Notes under the pieces: model-generated
What the model was told of the DNA's origin: nothing
The model's input: the letters and a program-made list of their open reading frames with translations, nothing else
Database searches by the model: none
From: Ruminococcus flavefaciens
GTDB taxonomy: Bacteria; Bacillota; Clostridia; Oscillospirales; Ruminococcaceae
Direction: 5' to 3'
DNA: 64,000 bases
Assembly (NCBI RefSeq): GCF_900119075.1
Contig: NZ_FPIP01000002.1
Location: 248,001 to 312,000, forward strand
Shown: one piece after another, positions 1 to 7,215 of the stretch
How the letters are laid out: the number at the start of each line of letters is the position of its first letter
Numbering within the stretch: the stretch's first letter is position 1
Program-made: the position numbers and the translations under genes

Positions 1-245
1 GTGCATTAGAAACACTGGAGGGGATTACAGTATGATTCTTTTTATGTGTAATTATTCTTATTTATATCCAGTTTTGATTTTTTTTGACTGAAAAAGGTTT
101 AAAAAAGATTTTCGTTATATTTTCGTTATTGAAGGTATATGATGTGCTTTATATTGCATCCCCTGAACTAGTTACCCAATCATAAAAGGCTATTTATCGA
201 TGACTGTGAAAGAGTGCGATACTGTATAACTCCTTCTATATAACA
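1..245. other. Terminal, apparently non-coding end of an integrated element
   Basis: No credible gene is seen. The stretch is AT-rich and abuts an orphan 3' half-tRNA at 246-290. When a tyrosine recombinase integrates at a tRNA 3' end, the duplicated 3' fragment marks the end of the element distal to the restored tRNA, so this sequence should be the last part of an element whose body lies to the left. That is inference; the intact tRNA and integrase are outside the window. Confidence 0.5.
108..129. repeat. Tandem 11-bp direct repeat, candidate integrase arm sites
   Basis: ATTTTCGTTAT occurs twice back to back (108-118 and 119-129), about 120 bp inside the tRNA-fragment junction. Short direct repeats at this distance from an attachment core are typical arm-type binding sites of tyrosine integrases. 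The repeat is seen directly; the role is inferred. Confidence 0.4.
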
Positions 246-290
246 CTCATAACCCGAAGGTCGTTGGTTCAAATCCAGCCGCCGCAACCA
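246..290 (+). other. 3' fragment of a Met tRNA (CAT anticodon), candidate attachment site
   Basis: The sequence holds the 3' half of an anticodon loop with CAT at 248-250, a T-arm with GTTGG / TTCAAAT / CCAGC, a 7-nt acceptor strand, discriminator A and encoded CCA at 288-290. The bases upstream form no 5' acceptor strand, D-arm or 5' anticodon stem, so this is not a complete tRNA gene. It is followed by a terminator. It is best read as the duplicated attB/attR left by an element integrated into a tRNA 3' end. Confidence 0.75.
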
Positions 291-301
291 ACGTAATATC
301 G

Positions 302-333
302 GCACTTTCGAGCATTCGGAAGTGCTTATTTTT
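302..333 (+). terminator. Rho-independent terminator after the tRNA fragment
   Basis: GCACTT (302-307) pairs with AAGTGC (320-325), with an inner CGA/TCG, followed by TTATTTTTA. It is probably the original terminator of the target tRNA gene. Confidence 0.65.
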
Positions 334-448
334 ATGCCCTTTTTTATCCAATTGCAGCAACCGTGCAGCAACGCGTTTATTTTCCCTCGAAATATCGCTG
401 AGAATCACTGAGTGTTTTTTAGAGTTTTTGAAGAATATTGCGGATTTT

Positions 449-464
449 GTTAACCGAGGTTAAC
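449..464. repeat. Palindrome GTTAACCGAGGTTAAC, first copy
   Basis: A 7-bp dyad around GA. The same sequence with one mismatch occurs at 2355-2370. It lies just upstream of the promoter at 497-525, so it could be an operator; a recombination core is an alternative. Confidence 0.4.
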
Positions 465-496
465 AATGCTAATGTTTGACGGTATAGTCAGTACGA

Positions 497-525
497 TTGA
501 CCTTTCCTCCTAGCTATGCTATAAT
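497..525 (+). promoter_or_regulatory. Sigma-70-type promoter for the 584 gene
   Basis: TTGACC (497-502), a 17-bp spacer and TATAAT (520-525). It places the transcript start near 532, about 50 nt before the chosen start codon. Confidence 0.7.
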
Positions 526-583
526 TGTAACTAACATAAACCAAATCGGAATTTAGATAAAAAATATGATTAAGGAAATTGAT

Positions 584-1006
584 ATGAGTGATAAATTAAA
601 TAATACCGATGAATTGCCTATTCTCGAACCGCTTATGCCAGGAGAAGATTCCCAACCTGAGCCTATCTCACAACACGGGAACCATCAGAATACCGAAGAT
701 AAAATAGCAGAAATAATGGCTCAAGCCCATATAAAGAGAGGAAAGTCGGAACTACGAGAAAGTATGATGCAAACTAATACTATCGTTTATTTGTTGGTAT
801 TATTGGTTTTGTTCATTCTAAGTATGGAATTTCTTCCGCCTTTTCTTGTAATACCTGTGATCATGTCTTTTTGGGTCATAAAAGTTCTGTTAGCTATGAA
901 GAAGCAAGACCTTGAACTGAAAGGGGCTATAAAAGATAATATTGTTTTAGTCTTACTTACAGGATTATTCGTTTTTTTGGCAATTCTAAATATTTTTGAT
1001 AAATGA
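584..1006 (+). CDS. Small membrane protein of unknown function
   Basis: I do not recognise the family. The product is 140 aa. An acidic, Pro/Glu-rich soluble N-terminal half of about 70 residues is followed by two hydrophobic segments of about 20 residues separated by a short Ile/Val/Met stretch, then a charged linker and a last hydrophobic segment near the C terminus, consistent with two to three membrane passes. The start at 584 is preferred over the in-frame ATG at 566 because AAGGAA (572-577) lies six bases before it. The gene has its own consensus promoter at 497-525 and is followed by the first copy of a 164-bp repeat containing a hairpin. No signal peptide or catalytic motif is evident. 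Confidence 0.6.
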   Translation: MSDKLNNTDELPILEPLMPGEDSQPEPISQHGNHQNTEDKIAEIMAQAHIKRGKSELRESMMQTNTIVYLLVLLVLFILSMEFLPPFLVIPVIMSFWVIKVLLAMKKQDLELKGAIKDNIVLVLLTGLFVFLAILNIFDK

Positions 1007-1016
1007 TTACGCTTGT

Positions 1017-1180
1017 AAATTCTGATTTTGCTGAGCACCATGATAAAACCCAAACTAATGAAAAATGATACAGAAAGTCCCCGCGAGGGGACTTCTTCGT
1101 TCATATATGCATTCTTGACTTTGGGCTATATTGCGGTGTATAATATGGATAGTAAGTAGGTTACTATGATAAGTCGGAAT
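1017..1180 (+). repeat. 164-bp direct repeat, copy 1 (hairpin plus promoter)
   Basis: This stretch is duplicated at 1614-1778. Both copies carry a hairpin with AAGTCCCC arms (here 1075-1082 / 1087-1094, GCGA loop) and a promoter about 20 bp later. The pair brackets the EamA-like gene at 1197-1610. Confidence 0.75.
1115..1144 (+). promoter_or_regulatory. Promoter of the EamA-like gene
   Basis: TTGACT (1115-1120), 18-bp spacer, TATAAT (1139-1144). It sits inside repeat copy 1, immediately after the GNRA-loop hairpin that ends upstream transcription. Confidence 0.65.
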
Positions 1181-1196
1181 TTGAAGGAGTATCACT

Positions 1197-1610
1197 ATGT
1201 GGTTTTTATTAGCGCTTGGTTCGGCAATCTTTGCCGCACTGACATCAATATTGGCAAAGATAGGAATTGAAGGTGTCGGATCGAATCTGGCTACTGCGAT
1301 CCGTACGATGGTTGTTGTTATCATGGCATGGGGAATGGTATTTATTACTCATCAGCAAGCCGGAATAAAAGACATTAGCCAGAAATGTTGGGTTTTCCTG
1401 ATTCTGTCCGGCCTTGCTACTGGTGCCTCATGGCTTTGCTATTACAAGGCCTTGCAGATGGGAGACGCTTCAAAAGTCGTCCCGATTGATAAGTTGTCCG
1501 TTGTCATTACGCTGATACTGGCGTTTGTTTTTCTGCATGAAGAATTTACTTTTAAGTCAGTGATAGGGTGTATCCTGATTGGAGCCGGAACATTGCTGAT
1601 GGTTCTGTGA
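1197..1610 (+). CDS. EamA-family (DMT) single-repeat transporter
   Basis: The 137-aa product is almost entirely hydrophobic, with about four or five membrane helices, and has the layout of one EamA repeat of the drug/metabolite transporter superfamily. Recognisable parts are the opening alanine-rich helix, the central helix ending in WLCYYKALQMG followed by the SKVVPIDKLSVV stretch, and a last helix with CILIGAGTLL. Most family members fuse two such repeats (about 300 aa); single-repeat proteins work as dimers, so this need not be a truncation. The substrate cannot be told. GAAGGAG lies nine bases before the start. The gene is bounded by two copies of a 164-bp repeat and could be lost or amplified by recombination between them. 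Confidence 0.75.
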   Translation: MWFLLALGSAIFAALTSILAKIGIEGVGSNLATAIRTMVVVIMAWGMVFITHQQAGIKDISQKCWVFLILSGLATGASWLCYYKALQMGDASKVVPIDKLSVVITLILAFVFLHEEFTFKSVIGCILIGAGTLLMVL

Positions 1611-1613
1611 TAC

Positions 1614-1778
1614 AAATTCTGATTTAGCTTAGTTCCGTGATAGATTCAAAATTTATGAAAAATGATACAGAAAGTCCCCGCAATGGGACTTCTTCGTTCA
1701 TATATGTATTCTTGACTTTTAGTGAAAGTGCAGTGTTTAATATGGATAGTAAGCAGGTTAATATTATAAATCGGAATT
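1614..1778 (+). repeat. 164-bp direct repeat, copy 2
   Basis: It matches 1017-1180 over nearly its whole length. The hairpin (1672-1679 / 1684-1691) has a GCAA loop, so the loop changed from GCGA but kept the GNRA form. TTGACT (1712-1717), 18 bp, TTTAAT (1736-1741) is the corresponding promoter, with a weaker -10, driving the 1849 gene. Confidence 0.75.
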
Positions 1779-1848
1779 ATTAAACTATGCAATGTAAGAA
1801 ATTATCAATTAGAAGATAAAATACAATGCAGAAAATTGGAGGTAAAAA

Positions 1849-2292
1849 ATGGAACGTACGGAGATTGCCAAGAATTATTTTGCACAGAAGTGTCACTGCT
1901 CGCAGGCGGTGCTTGCCTCCTTCGCGGATGCGCTCGGCATCACGGAGGAAACGGCGCTGAAATTCGGCTCCTGCTTCGGTGGCGGCATGCGGAAGGGCGA
2001 GGTCTGCGGCGCATGCACCGGTGCGCTGATGGCACTCGGCATGAAATTCGGTATGTCCGAGGTCGGTGATCTTGAAAAACAGCAGATTGCGGACGGATAT
2101 GCAAGACGCTTTCTCGATGAATTTGCAAAGCAGAACGGCTCATACCTCTGCCGCGATCTGCTGAAACGCAATCTCGCAAGTGACGAAGAGCGGCAGAAGG
2201 CGCGCGAGGAGGGGCTATTCGCGTTGGTCTGCCCGAAGATGATAGAAAGCGCCGTCCGCATCTCAGAGCAGATGATGCAGGAAAAAGTGTGA
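1849..2292 (+). CDS. C-GCAxxG-C-C family redox protein
   Basis: A 147-aa soluble protein with the hallmark motif of this cysteine-rich family: an early CHCSQAV, then SCFGGGM, then CGACTGALMALG (C-GCAxxG), and a distal Cys in LVCPKMI. These cysteines are thought to form a redox-active or metal-binding site; the substrate is unknown. TGGAGG lies six bases before the ATG. Codon choice is visibly richer in G and C at third positions than in the neighbours on both sides, which suggests separate acquisition. It is transcribed from the promoter in repeat copy 2 and ends in a strong terminator at 2307-2336. Confidence 0.85.
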   Translation: MERTEIAKNYFAQKCHCSQAVLASFADALGITEETALKFGSCFGGGMRKGEVCGACTGALMALGMKFGMSEVGDLEKQQIADGYARRFLDEFAKQNGSYLCRDLLKRNLASDEERQKAREEGLFALVCPKMIESAVRISEQMMQEKV

Positions 2293-2306
2293 AATTCGAA
2301 AAAAAT

Positions 2307-2336
2307 GATCCTTCCTCATAATGGGGAAGGATCTTC
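2307..2336 (+). terminator. Terminator of the C-GCAxxG gene
   Basis: GATCCTTCC (2307-2315) pairs with GGAAGGATC (2325-2333), followed by TTCTTGTT. Confidence 0.75.
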
Positions 2337-2354
2337 TTGTTACTTTGCCTCTTC

Positions 2355-2370
2355 CTTAACCTCGGTTAAC
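2355..2370. repeat. Palindrome, second copy
   Basis: CTTAACCTCGGTTAAC matches the reverse complement of 449-464 at 15 of 16 positions. It lies between the C-GCAxxG terminator and the relaxase terminator, close to the inferred left limit of the mobilisable element. Confidence 0.4.
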
Positions 2371-2448
2371 AGCAATAAGACTTGAGGTTATTAAAACAGA
2401 TAGCTATAAGAAATGCACGCTTAAAGAGTTCATCTTAGGATATAGAAT

Positions 2449-2470
2449 AAGCACCCCACTTGGGGTGCTT
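2449..2470 (-). terminator. Terminator of the relaxase operon
   Basis: AAGCACCCC (2449-2457) pairs with GGGGTGCTT (2462-2470). On the minus strand it is followed by ATTCTATAT, just after the relaxase stop. Confidence 0.7.
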
Positions 2471-2480
2471 GATCTTAAAA

Positions 2481-3653
2481 CTAGTTTTTGTTAGGAATAT
2501 CAATAAACTCGTTTATGGTCTGCTCGCTACCATCCTTTCCTCTGATCGTAACATTCAATGTTGTACTGTTATCAGCTGTAACGTTTGCTGAAACGCCTAA
2601 CTGATTTAACTGTGCCATCGATGCAAGGCCTAGCTTAGTACCATAAGCTTTCTCGGCTTCTGCAATATATCTGAGTTTGTTAAAAATAGCAATCACATTT
2701 TCAAGTTCTGCCTCTGATTCAACCAAAACATTAATCTCACAGTGATTGTTCAGGAAGAAATCTGGGTTCTCAGTGAACTGTTTTCCGCTTATTTCCTTGC
2801 GCCTATAGTATTTACGCTGTGGAAAGAGAGCTCTTACTTTCTGCTGATCTTCCAGGCTCATAAAGCGTATAAGATGATTAGTGAACTCATCGAATGTATT
2901 ATTTGGAACTCCCCAAGAATTATCGGGATACAGAATGAGTTTGCACCAGGGGGTAGGTGAATCCGGATTGAAGTAATTACGAGTCTTAGTTGGCTCACAA
3001 ATAATGCTTCCCCCCCTCGTGTATTCCGGAGTATAGAGCGGCTGGTGCTCAGTCACCGGCTCCTTGTACAGATCCGACAGTGAGATGGCCTTATCAGCCA
3101 TTATCTCGTCGAAGAGTTCAAGGCAGTCAAACCCTTCGCTCAGATCGTGTATTACGTTATCCATCATCATCTCTACGGGCTTTCCGATCGGGTCGAGTCC
3201 GTATTTATCGAATACATGGTTGCAGTGTAGTTTGAAGCGATTAAGCTCGCTCTTGCTCTGGGAAAACATCTTGCCGGTAATGAAATTTACACTATTGATC
3301 ATCAGGTGCAGATGTGGAGTATCGGTATCATTATGAAATACTATAAAAACCTGGAAGCCCAGATCGTAGTAGAACTCACCGATTTCAATACCCATATCGA
3401 GGTATTTTTCAGGGGTTAACTTTGTTCCGGCGGGGGAAGGAGCGATCGTTATTTGACGAAACTGTCTGCCGCCCGTTTTCTGATGCGCAACCTTAACTGC
3501 CTGAAATTCATCAATGAAATTTTCTGTTATGAAGCCGAGGGCGGCAATATTTTTGCCGCCGTCTGTCTTCAGATCATCAGTCAGGTATAAATGAAGACTT
3601 CTGGAGTCAGTGAAGGTCCTGCCGTTGACGTTAACGTCCTTTACAATCGACAT
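2481..3653 (-). CDS. Relaxase / mobilisation nuclease
   Basis: The 390-aa protein carries the relaxase metal-binding signature around residues 107-120: HNDTDTPHLHLMINSVN, the two-His pair HLH plus an upstream His, and the downstream TGKMF context that follows it in Mob relaxases. Such enzymes nick oriT through a catalytic tyrosine and pilot the DNA strand into a recipient cell; an N-terminal tyrosine such as that in SLHLYLTDDL is a candidate. The start overlaps the mobC stop by one base (TAATG), so the two are translationally coupled. It ends the minus-strand operon Xis-Int-SF3-MobC-relaxase. There is no coupling ATPase or type IV secretion gene, so mobilisation in trans is likely. Confidence 0.85.
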   Translation of the reverse strand: MSIVKDVNVNGRTFTDSRSLHLYLTDDLKTDGGKNIAALGFITENFIDEFQAVKVAHQKTGGRQFRQITIAPSPAGTKLTPEKYLDMGIEIGEFYYDLGFQVFIVFHNDTDTPHLHLMINSVNFITGKMFSQSKSELNRFKLHCNHVFDKYGLDPIGKPVEMMMDNVIHDLSEGFDCLELFDEIMADKAISLSDLYKEPVTEHQPLYTPEYTRGGSIICEPTKTRNYFNPDSPTPWCKLILYPDNSWGVPNNTFDEFTNHLIRFMSLEDQQKVRALFPQRKYYRRKEISGKQFTENPDFFLNNHCEINVLVESEAELENVIAIFNKLRYIAEAEKAYGTKLGLASMAQLNQLGVSANVTADNSTTLNVTIRGKDGSEQTINEFIDIPNKN

Positions 3654-3988
3654 TACTCGTCACCTACTTCCTGCTGAGTCTTGAAATCTGTAAGCTCTTT
3701 ACTAATGGTGATAAAAGCATGCTCAATATCACAGAGCTTTGTGTATGTTTTATTTATCAGCTCATCCGAAAGCTTGCCATCACACATAGCAGCCTTAAGC
3801 TGGTTGCCGATTTCGATAAGTGAGCGGGGAATATAGTTTGCCTTATCAAGAATGATGATATCATCGTCCGAGAAAATGCGAGTTCTAACAAATGTGCTTT
3901 TATCTGTACCAGCAGCTTCGTAAAGGCGAGTTAATTTCTTACCGTCATCCTCGTAAAGTTTAACATTTAACATTGTATAATTTTTCAT
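3653..3988 (-). CDS. MobC-like relaxosome accessory protein
   Basis: A 111-aa protein with the plan of small MobC relaxosome proteins: a short beta-strand-like N terminus (MLNVKLYEDDGKKL), a helix with STFVRTRIF, and the conserved IPRSLIEIGNQLKAA stretch. Such proteins carry ribbon-helix-helix folds, bind oriT and help the relaxase. GAGAGG precedes the ATG at good distance. It lies directly upstream of, and one base overlapping, the relaxase. A long inverted repeat at 4022-4048 lies just upstream and is a candidate binding site. Confidence 0.8.
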   Translation of the reverse strand: MKNYTMLNVKLYEDDGKKLTRLYEAAGTDKSTFVRTRIFSDDDIIILDKANYIPRSLIEIGNQLKAAMCDGKLSDELINKTYTKLCDIEHAFITISKELTDFKTQQEVGDE

Positions 3989-4021
3989 GATTAATACCTC
4001 TCTTGAAATATAAATTTTATG

Positions 4022-4048
4022 TTCCGAGTTCGTAGTTACGACTCGGAA
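4022..4048. repeat. Long inverted repeat upstream of mobC, candidate oriT
   Basis: The left arm is 13 bases (4022-4034) and pairs with 12 bases at 4037-4048 around GT, leaving a single bulged base. A perfect palindrome CGTATATACG follows at 4061-4070. There is no T-run in either direction, so a terminator is unlikely. Its place upstream of mobC and the relaxase suits an origin of transfer. Confidence 0.45.
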
Positions 4049-4134
4049 TCTTGCTATCTTCGTATATACGTATTACATCCTTACACATAAATCCAATCAT
4101 CTCGAGCTTTATAGCCTGTAATTTTATAATTCAT

Positions 4135-5508
4135 TTACTCAACCTCATCTTTCTCTTCAGGGGTACTAAGCTCCTCAGGGGTCTTGAGTCTCAGGCCCTT
4201 GAATCCCCAAAGCCTCTTGGTACGAGGGCCAACCTTTTTATAGTCAATATTGGGGTTATACGCCAGCACACTCTCCTTAAACTCAGCTTTATCGACAGGA
4301 TCGAGAGCGTTTTCAACGCACCACAACTTATATGCATCGTAAAGCGCAGCTGTTGAAACGGAGCCAGCTTCGTCAACAACTGTACGGTCATCCAGGAAGC
4401 CATCAACGGAGTGGAGAGCGGCGATACGGCTTTCGAGGTAAGCTATGGCCTTGGGAGACATTTTGAAGTCGTATCCTGACTCCACAAACTCCTTCAGAGT
4501 TCTTGCTGCCAAGGAAAATACGACGTCGCGTTCCTGCTCAAGCTTCTGCAGAAGATCCTTATCCTGTTTTTCAGGCGGAACACTATACTCGAATGGGATG
4601 AATACCATACGGCGGTATAATGCCAGATCTGGGTTCTTATATGTGTATGGTTTATTGGAAGCAAAAAACAATTTTGCAGTAGGCGTGAACTGTACGGGAT
4701 TCTCGCGGAGTGCTCTTGCACTGATGCGCTCACAGGCTACAATTGACTTGAACATCTGTTCGTTATCCATGGCTTTTGAGCTGTTGTCATAGGAAATATT
4801 TAATTTTTTACCAAGAAGCTGTATCACGAAATAACCATTCGACAATTGCTGAAAATTGATGTTGGAAACAAGCTCGGGTGCCACTGCACTGCTGATGAAA
4901 AACAAGAGGGTGGATTTTCCTCCGTCAGTTTCGCCGAAGAGAAAGATTGCTTTTTTAACATGGAGCAATGATGATATCGCATAACCGATGGAGATAAGAA
5001 TACACTTCAGATTCTCGAGTCCAGCTGAGGTCTTGATGAAACGTATAAAGTTCGGGCAGTCTTTATCGGTACACTGCGCTATGTATTTGACGGTGAGTAC
5101 GTAGTCGAAAAAAAATTTGCTACGGTCTGTGGTGAACTCTCCAGTTAGAATGTTGAGAACCCCATTTTTGAAGTTGATCAGAAATTCCTGTGCCTTTTTT
5201 GCCGCTTCAATGCTGATTTGAAGATCAACGTTTTCTGCGAGGCGCTTTGCCACCTCTGCTATAACTTTGCTTCCAACCTCGTACCGGTCATCGGGATCGA
5301 TAAGATTACGAATAACCTTCAGCAGATCAACGCGCGAGATTTTTTGCCAGTGAGTCTTGACGTCAATATATGCGGTCTCACCGTCAAATTTGAGGATTCC
5401 AAGGTGACTTATGTCACGAGTAATTTGAGTTGCCTTGTCCTTTTCGGTTATGCGGATAAGCGTAATACCTGCAAAGGCTGCAACAAGTATTATGGTAATA
5501 GCTGCCAT
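4135..5508 (-). CDS. SF3-type (phage/plasmid D5-like) replication helicase
   Basis: A 457-aa protein with a superfamily 3 helicase core. A Walker A site GETDGGKST is near residues 192-200, the B region and sensor segments follow, and a later FFASNKPYTYKNPDLALYRRMVFIPF stretch is typical of P4/D5 helicases of phages and integrative elements. It probably unwinds DNA for autonomous replication of the excised element. No primase domain is present. Oddly, the N terminus is a 20-residue hydrophobic segment (AAITIILVAAFAGITLI) that could anchor it in the membrane. The start is firm: AAGGAG lies seven bases upstream. An attenuator-like hairpin separates it from the integrase. Confidence 0.8.
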   Translation of the reverse strand: MAAITIILVAAFAGITLIRITEKDKATQITRDISHLGILKFDGETAYIDVKTHWQKISRVDLLKVIRNLIDPDDRYEVGSKVIAEVAKRLAENVDLQISIEAAKKAQEFLINFKNGVLNILTGEFTTDRSKFFFDYVLTVKYIAQCTDKDCPNFIRFIKTSAGLENLKCILISIGYAISSLLHVKKAIFLFGETDGGKSTLLFFISSAVAPELVSNINFQQLSNGYFVIQLLGKKLNISYDNSSKAMDNEQMFKSIVACERISARALRENPVQFTPTAKLFFASNKPYTYKNPDLALYRRMVFIPFEYSVPPEKQDKDLLQKLEQERDVVFSLAARTLKEFVESGYDFKMSPKAIAYLESRIAALHSVDGFLDDRTVVDEAGSVSTAALYDAYKLWCVENALDPVDKAEFKESVLAYNPNIDYKKVGPRTKRLWGFKGLRLKTPEELSTPEEKDEVE

Positions 5509-5524
5509 ATAATACTCCTTTCTG

Positions 5525-5543
5525 CGGGGGCGTAATGCCCCCG
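5525..5543 (-). terminator. Hairpin between integrase and helicase genes
   Basis: CGGGGGC (5525-5531) pairs with GCCCCCG (5537-5543). There is no long T-run on the minus strand and the helicase RBS follows at once, so this may be a partial terminator or an mRNA-processing hairpin rather than a full stop. Confidence 0.5.
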
Positions 5544-5554
5544 ACTATAGATTA

Positions 5555-6754
5555 TTATTTTAAAGATTTTTTTACAAGCTCAGACATAGCAGTTTGAGCC
5601 TTTGCTCTACCTTCGAGATCGAGGCTGACATATACTTTTGCGGTAAACGCAGTGCTTTCATGCCCCAGTATATCGCTCAGATAGGGGAGCGGAACACCTG
5701 CCTTGACTGCCTGTGAAGCGTAAGTATGACGCAGACAATGTGGATGAAAGTCCGTAATGCCGATATTTTCAGCAACTGTTTTTAGCTTCTTCCTTACGGT
5801 GCCGGGATCAAGGTAATGACCGAGCTCATTGGCTACAAGCCATGGATTCTCCTCGTACATACCGTAAGACTTCTCCGCCTGCTCCTTCTGCCACTGAATA
5901 TGTGCAAGCACTTTTTCAGCGACTTCTGGTAACAGCGGTATCTTTCTTGTGCTCTTTGATGTTTTTGTAGTTTGAATTCGAAGTATGGTCTTAGGTTCGC
6001 CTTGCTTGGCTTCAAAGTTCGTTACCCTGTTAAGGGACTTCTCTACACTGAGGTAGTATATCCCTCCAGTACAACACACGTCATCGTGCGTGAGAGCACA
6101 GGCTTCGCCCAGTCTCAAGCCACAAAACAGCATCAGTATCAGCGCTATTTGGAGCGAATCTCCTTGCATTGCGGCAGTGAATTTGCCGATTTCGTTTTCT
6201 GTAAGTACCCTGATATCAGGCGTAATTACATGAGGCAATTCCACGTAGTCTGCTGGATTATGGTAGATGAGTTGACGTCCTACTGCATGTTTCAGCGCTT
6301 TATGTATCATATTTAACACATTGCGAATTGTTTTAGCACTGAGCGACTGTTCTGGTGTGTCCAGGTGTCCAAAATTTTTTAGAAATATTATGAATTCCTG
6401 CAAGTCGTCTGTCGTCAAGTACTTGAGCTTGACATCCTTGACCTTGTGACGCTGTACGTGCCTTAAGTAGCCTACATAGTTCATTTTTGTGCTGTCACGG
6501 ATAGCAACAGAGCCAAAATTTGTAAACCACTGCTCGAGATACTCCCCAAAGGTTTGGTCAGAGCACAGCACCGGTTTTCCGGCGCTGATTTCTGTTTTTA
6601 TCTGAGAGAGCCACTCGTCGGCTTCCTTACGGGTGCGAAATTTCTCATACTTACGATGTTTAGTGCCGTTAGGTAAAGGAACATAGATTGCTGCGCACCA
6701 TTTGTTGTTGGCAAGTTTGTACTTGGTTCCTTCTCCGTTTGCTGCTTTAGCCAT
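5555..6754 (-). CDS. Tyrosine recombinase (integrase 1)
   Basis: A 399-aa integrase of the phage/Tn916 type: an N-terminal arm-binding domain (GTKYKLANNKW...YVPLPNGTKHRKY), a SAM-like core-binding domain, and a C-terminal catalytic domain with Arg in CGLRLGEACAL, HCLRHTYAS near residue 340, LGHEST and the catalytic Tyr in AKVYVSLD near residue 375. It should integrate and excise the 2.4-7.0 kb element. The start at 6754 is chosen over 6790 because it overlaps the xis stop by eight bases with GGTGGGGG upstream, the usual xis-int coupling; the longer form adds residues unlike the family N terminus. Confidence 0.9.
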   Translation of the reverse strand: MAKAANGEGTKYKLANNKWCAAIYVPLPNGTKHRKYEKFRTRKEADEWLSQIKTEISAGKPVLCSDQTFGEYLEQWFTNFGSVAIRDSTKMNYVGYLRHVQRHKVKDVKLKYLTTDDLQEFIIFLKNFGHLDTPEQSLSAKTIRNVLNMIHKALKHAVGRQLIYHNPADYVELPHVITPDIRVLTENEIGKFTAAMQGDSLQIALILMLFCGLRLGEACALTHDDVCCTGGIYYLSVEKSLNRVTNFEAKQGEPKTILRIQTTKTSKSTRKIPLLPEVAEKVLAHIQWQKEQAEKSYGMYEENPWLVANELGHYLDPGTVRKKLKTVAENIGITDFHPHCLRHTYASQAVKAGVPLPYLSDILGHESTAFTAKVYVSLDLEGRAKAQTAMSELVKKSLK

Positions 6755-6962
6755 CACCCCCACCGTCCTTATCAGGAGCAGTGGATCCAAAAGTTTGCTC
6801 GAGCATCCAATTGTGCAAAGCAGTTACGGGGTACAAAATGCGCCGCCCAACAGTAATATGAGGGATGATTCCCTGCCTAGTCAGTTTCCTGACGGTTGAG
6901 ATACTGAGACCTGTTTCGACTGCAACTTCAGCTGCCGAAAGGCACACTATTTGTGAGGTCAT
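6747..6962 (-). CDS. Excisionase-like helix-turn-helix protein
   Basis: A 71-aa MerR/Xis-type winged helix-turn-helix protein: LSAAEVAVETGLSISTVRKLTRQGIIPHITVGRRILYPVTALHNWM is the standard pattern. Such proteins bend attachment-site DNA and direct integrase toward excision. AAGGAGG lies upstream of the ATG, and its 3' end overlaps the integrase start. A perfect TCCGGCCGGA palindrome sits about 50 bp upstream and could be its own operator. Confidence 0.85.
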   Translation of the reverse strand: MTSQIVCLSAAEVAVETGLSISTVRKLTRQGIIPHITVGRRILYPVTALHNWMLEQTFGSTAPDKDGGGDG

Positions 6963-7010
6963 ATTCTAGCCTCCTCCTTTATTTGATTTTCAAGTTATAT
7001 GAAAAGCATG

Positions 7011-7083
7011 TCCGGCCGGATATACTTGTTTTTTTAAAATAGCACACATTTAAACCGTAGTCTAATTTCCGAAAAATTTTCGG
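7011..7083. promoter_or_regulatory. Two palindromes upstream of xis, candidate operators or att arms
   Basis: TCCGGCCGGA (7011-7020) is a perfect 10-bp palindrome. CCGAAAA (7069-7075) and TTTTCGG (7077-7083) form a second dyad. Both lie between the divergent xis and 7216 genes, where the right attachment site and the xis-int promoter would be expected. No terminal direct repeat could be matched to the left side by eye. Confidence 0.35.
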
Positions 7084-7160
7084 ATTATGCTTGATAGTCC
7101 TTGTATTTAGACGAATTCAAGTGCTGGATTATGTATTGACTCGAAATGTTTAATGTGCTA

Positions 7161-7210
7161 TTGCTTCAAATGAAAAAATGTAATATAATGGTATATAGTA
7201 AGGGGGGGGG
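7161..7210 (+). promoter_or_regulatory. Promoter and poly-G leader of the 7216 gene
   Basis: TTGCTT (7161-7166), 17 bp and TATAAT (7184-7189) place the transcript start near 7196. The leader is then only about 20 nt and contains nine consecutive G (7202-7210) that serve as the Shine-Dalgarno region, five bases before the ATG. A G9 run is prone to slippage, which would change RBS spacing. Confidence 0.5.
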
Positions 7211-7215
7211 ACATT

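Noticed and set aside
180..371. Minus-strand open frame of 63 codons over the tRNA fragment
   Set aside because: The LDLNQRPSGYE string is the well-known false translation of a tRNA 3' half; there is no RBS and the tRNA features explain the sequence.
1836..2069. Plus-strand frame overlapping the C-GCAxxG gene
   Set aside because: It lacks family support and an RBS; it is a shadow caused by the GC-rich third positions of the real gene.
5525..5543. Strong terminator between integrase and SF3 helicase
   Set aside because: The stem is strong but lacks a T-run, and the helicase RBS follows directly; it is kept as a partial or processing hairpin.
6353..6370. GTGTCCAGGTGTCC inside integrase 1, similar to the GTGTCCAAGTGTCC repeats near integrase 2
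   Set aside because: It lies in conserved coding sequence with unrelated flanks; most likely chance.
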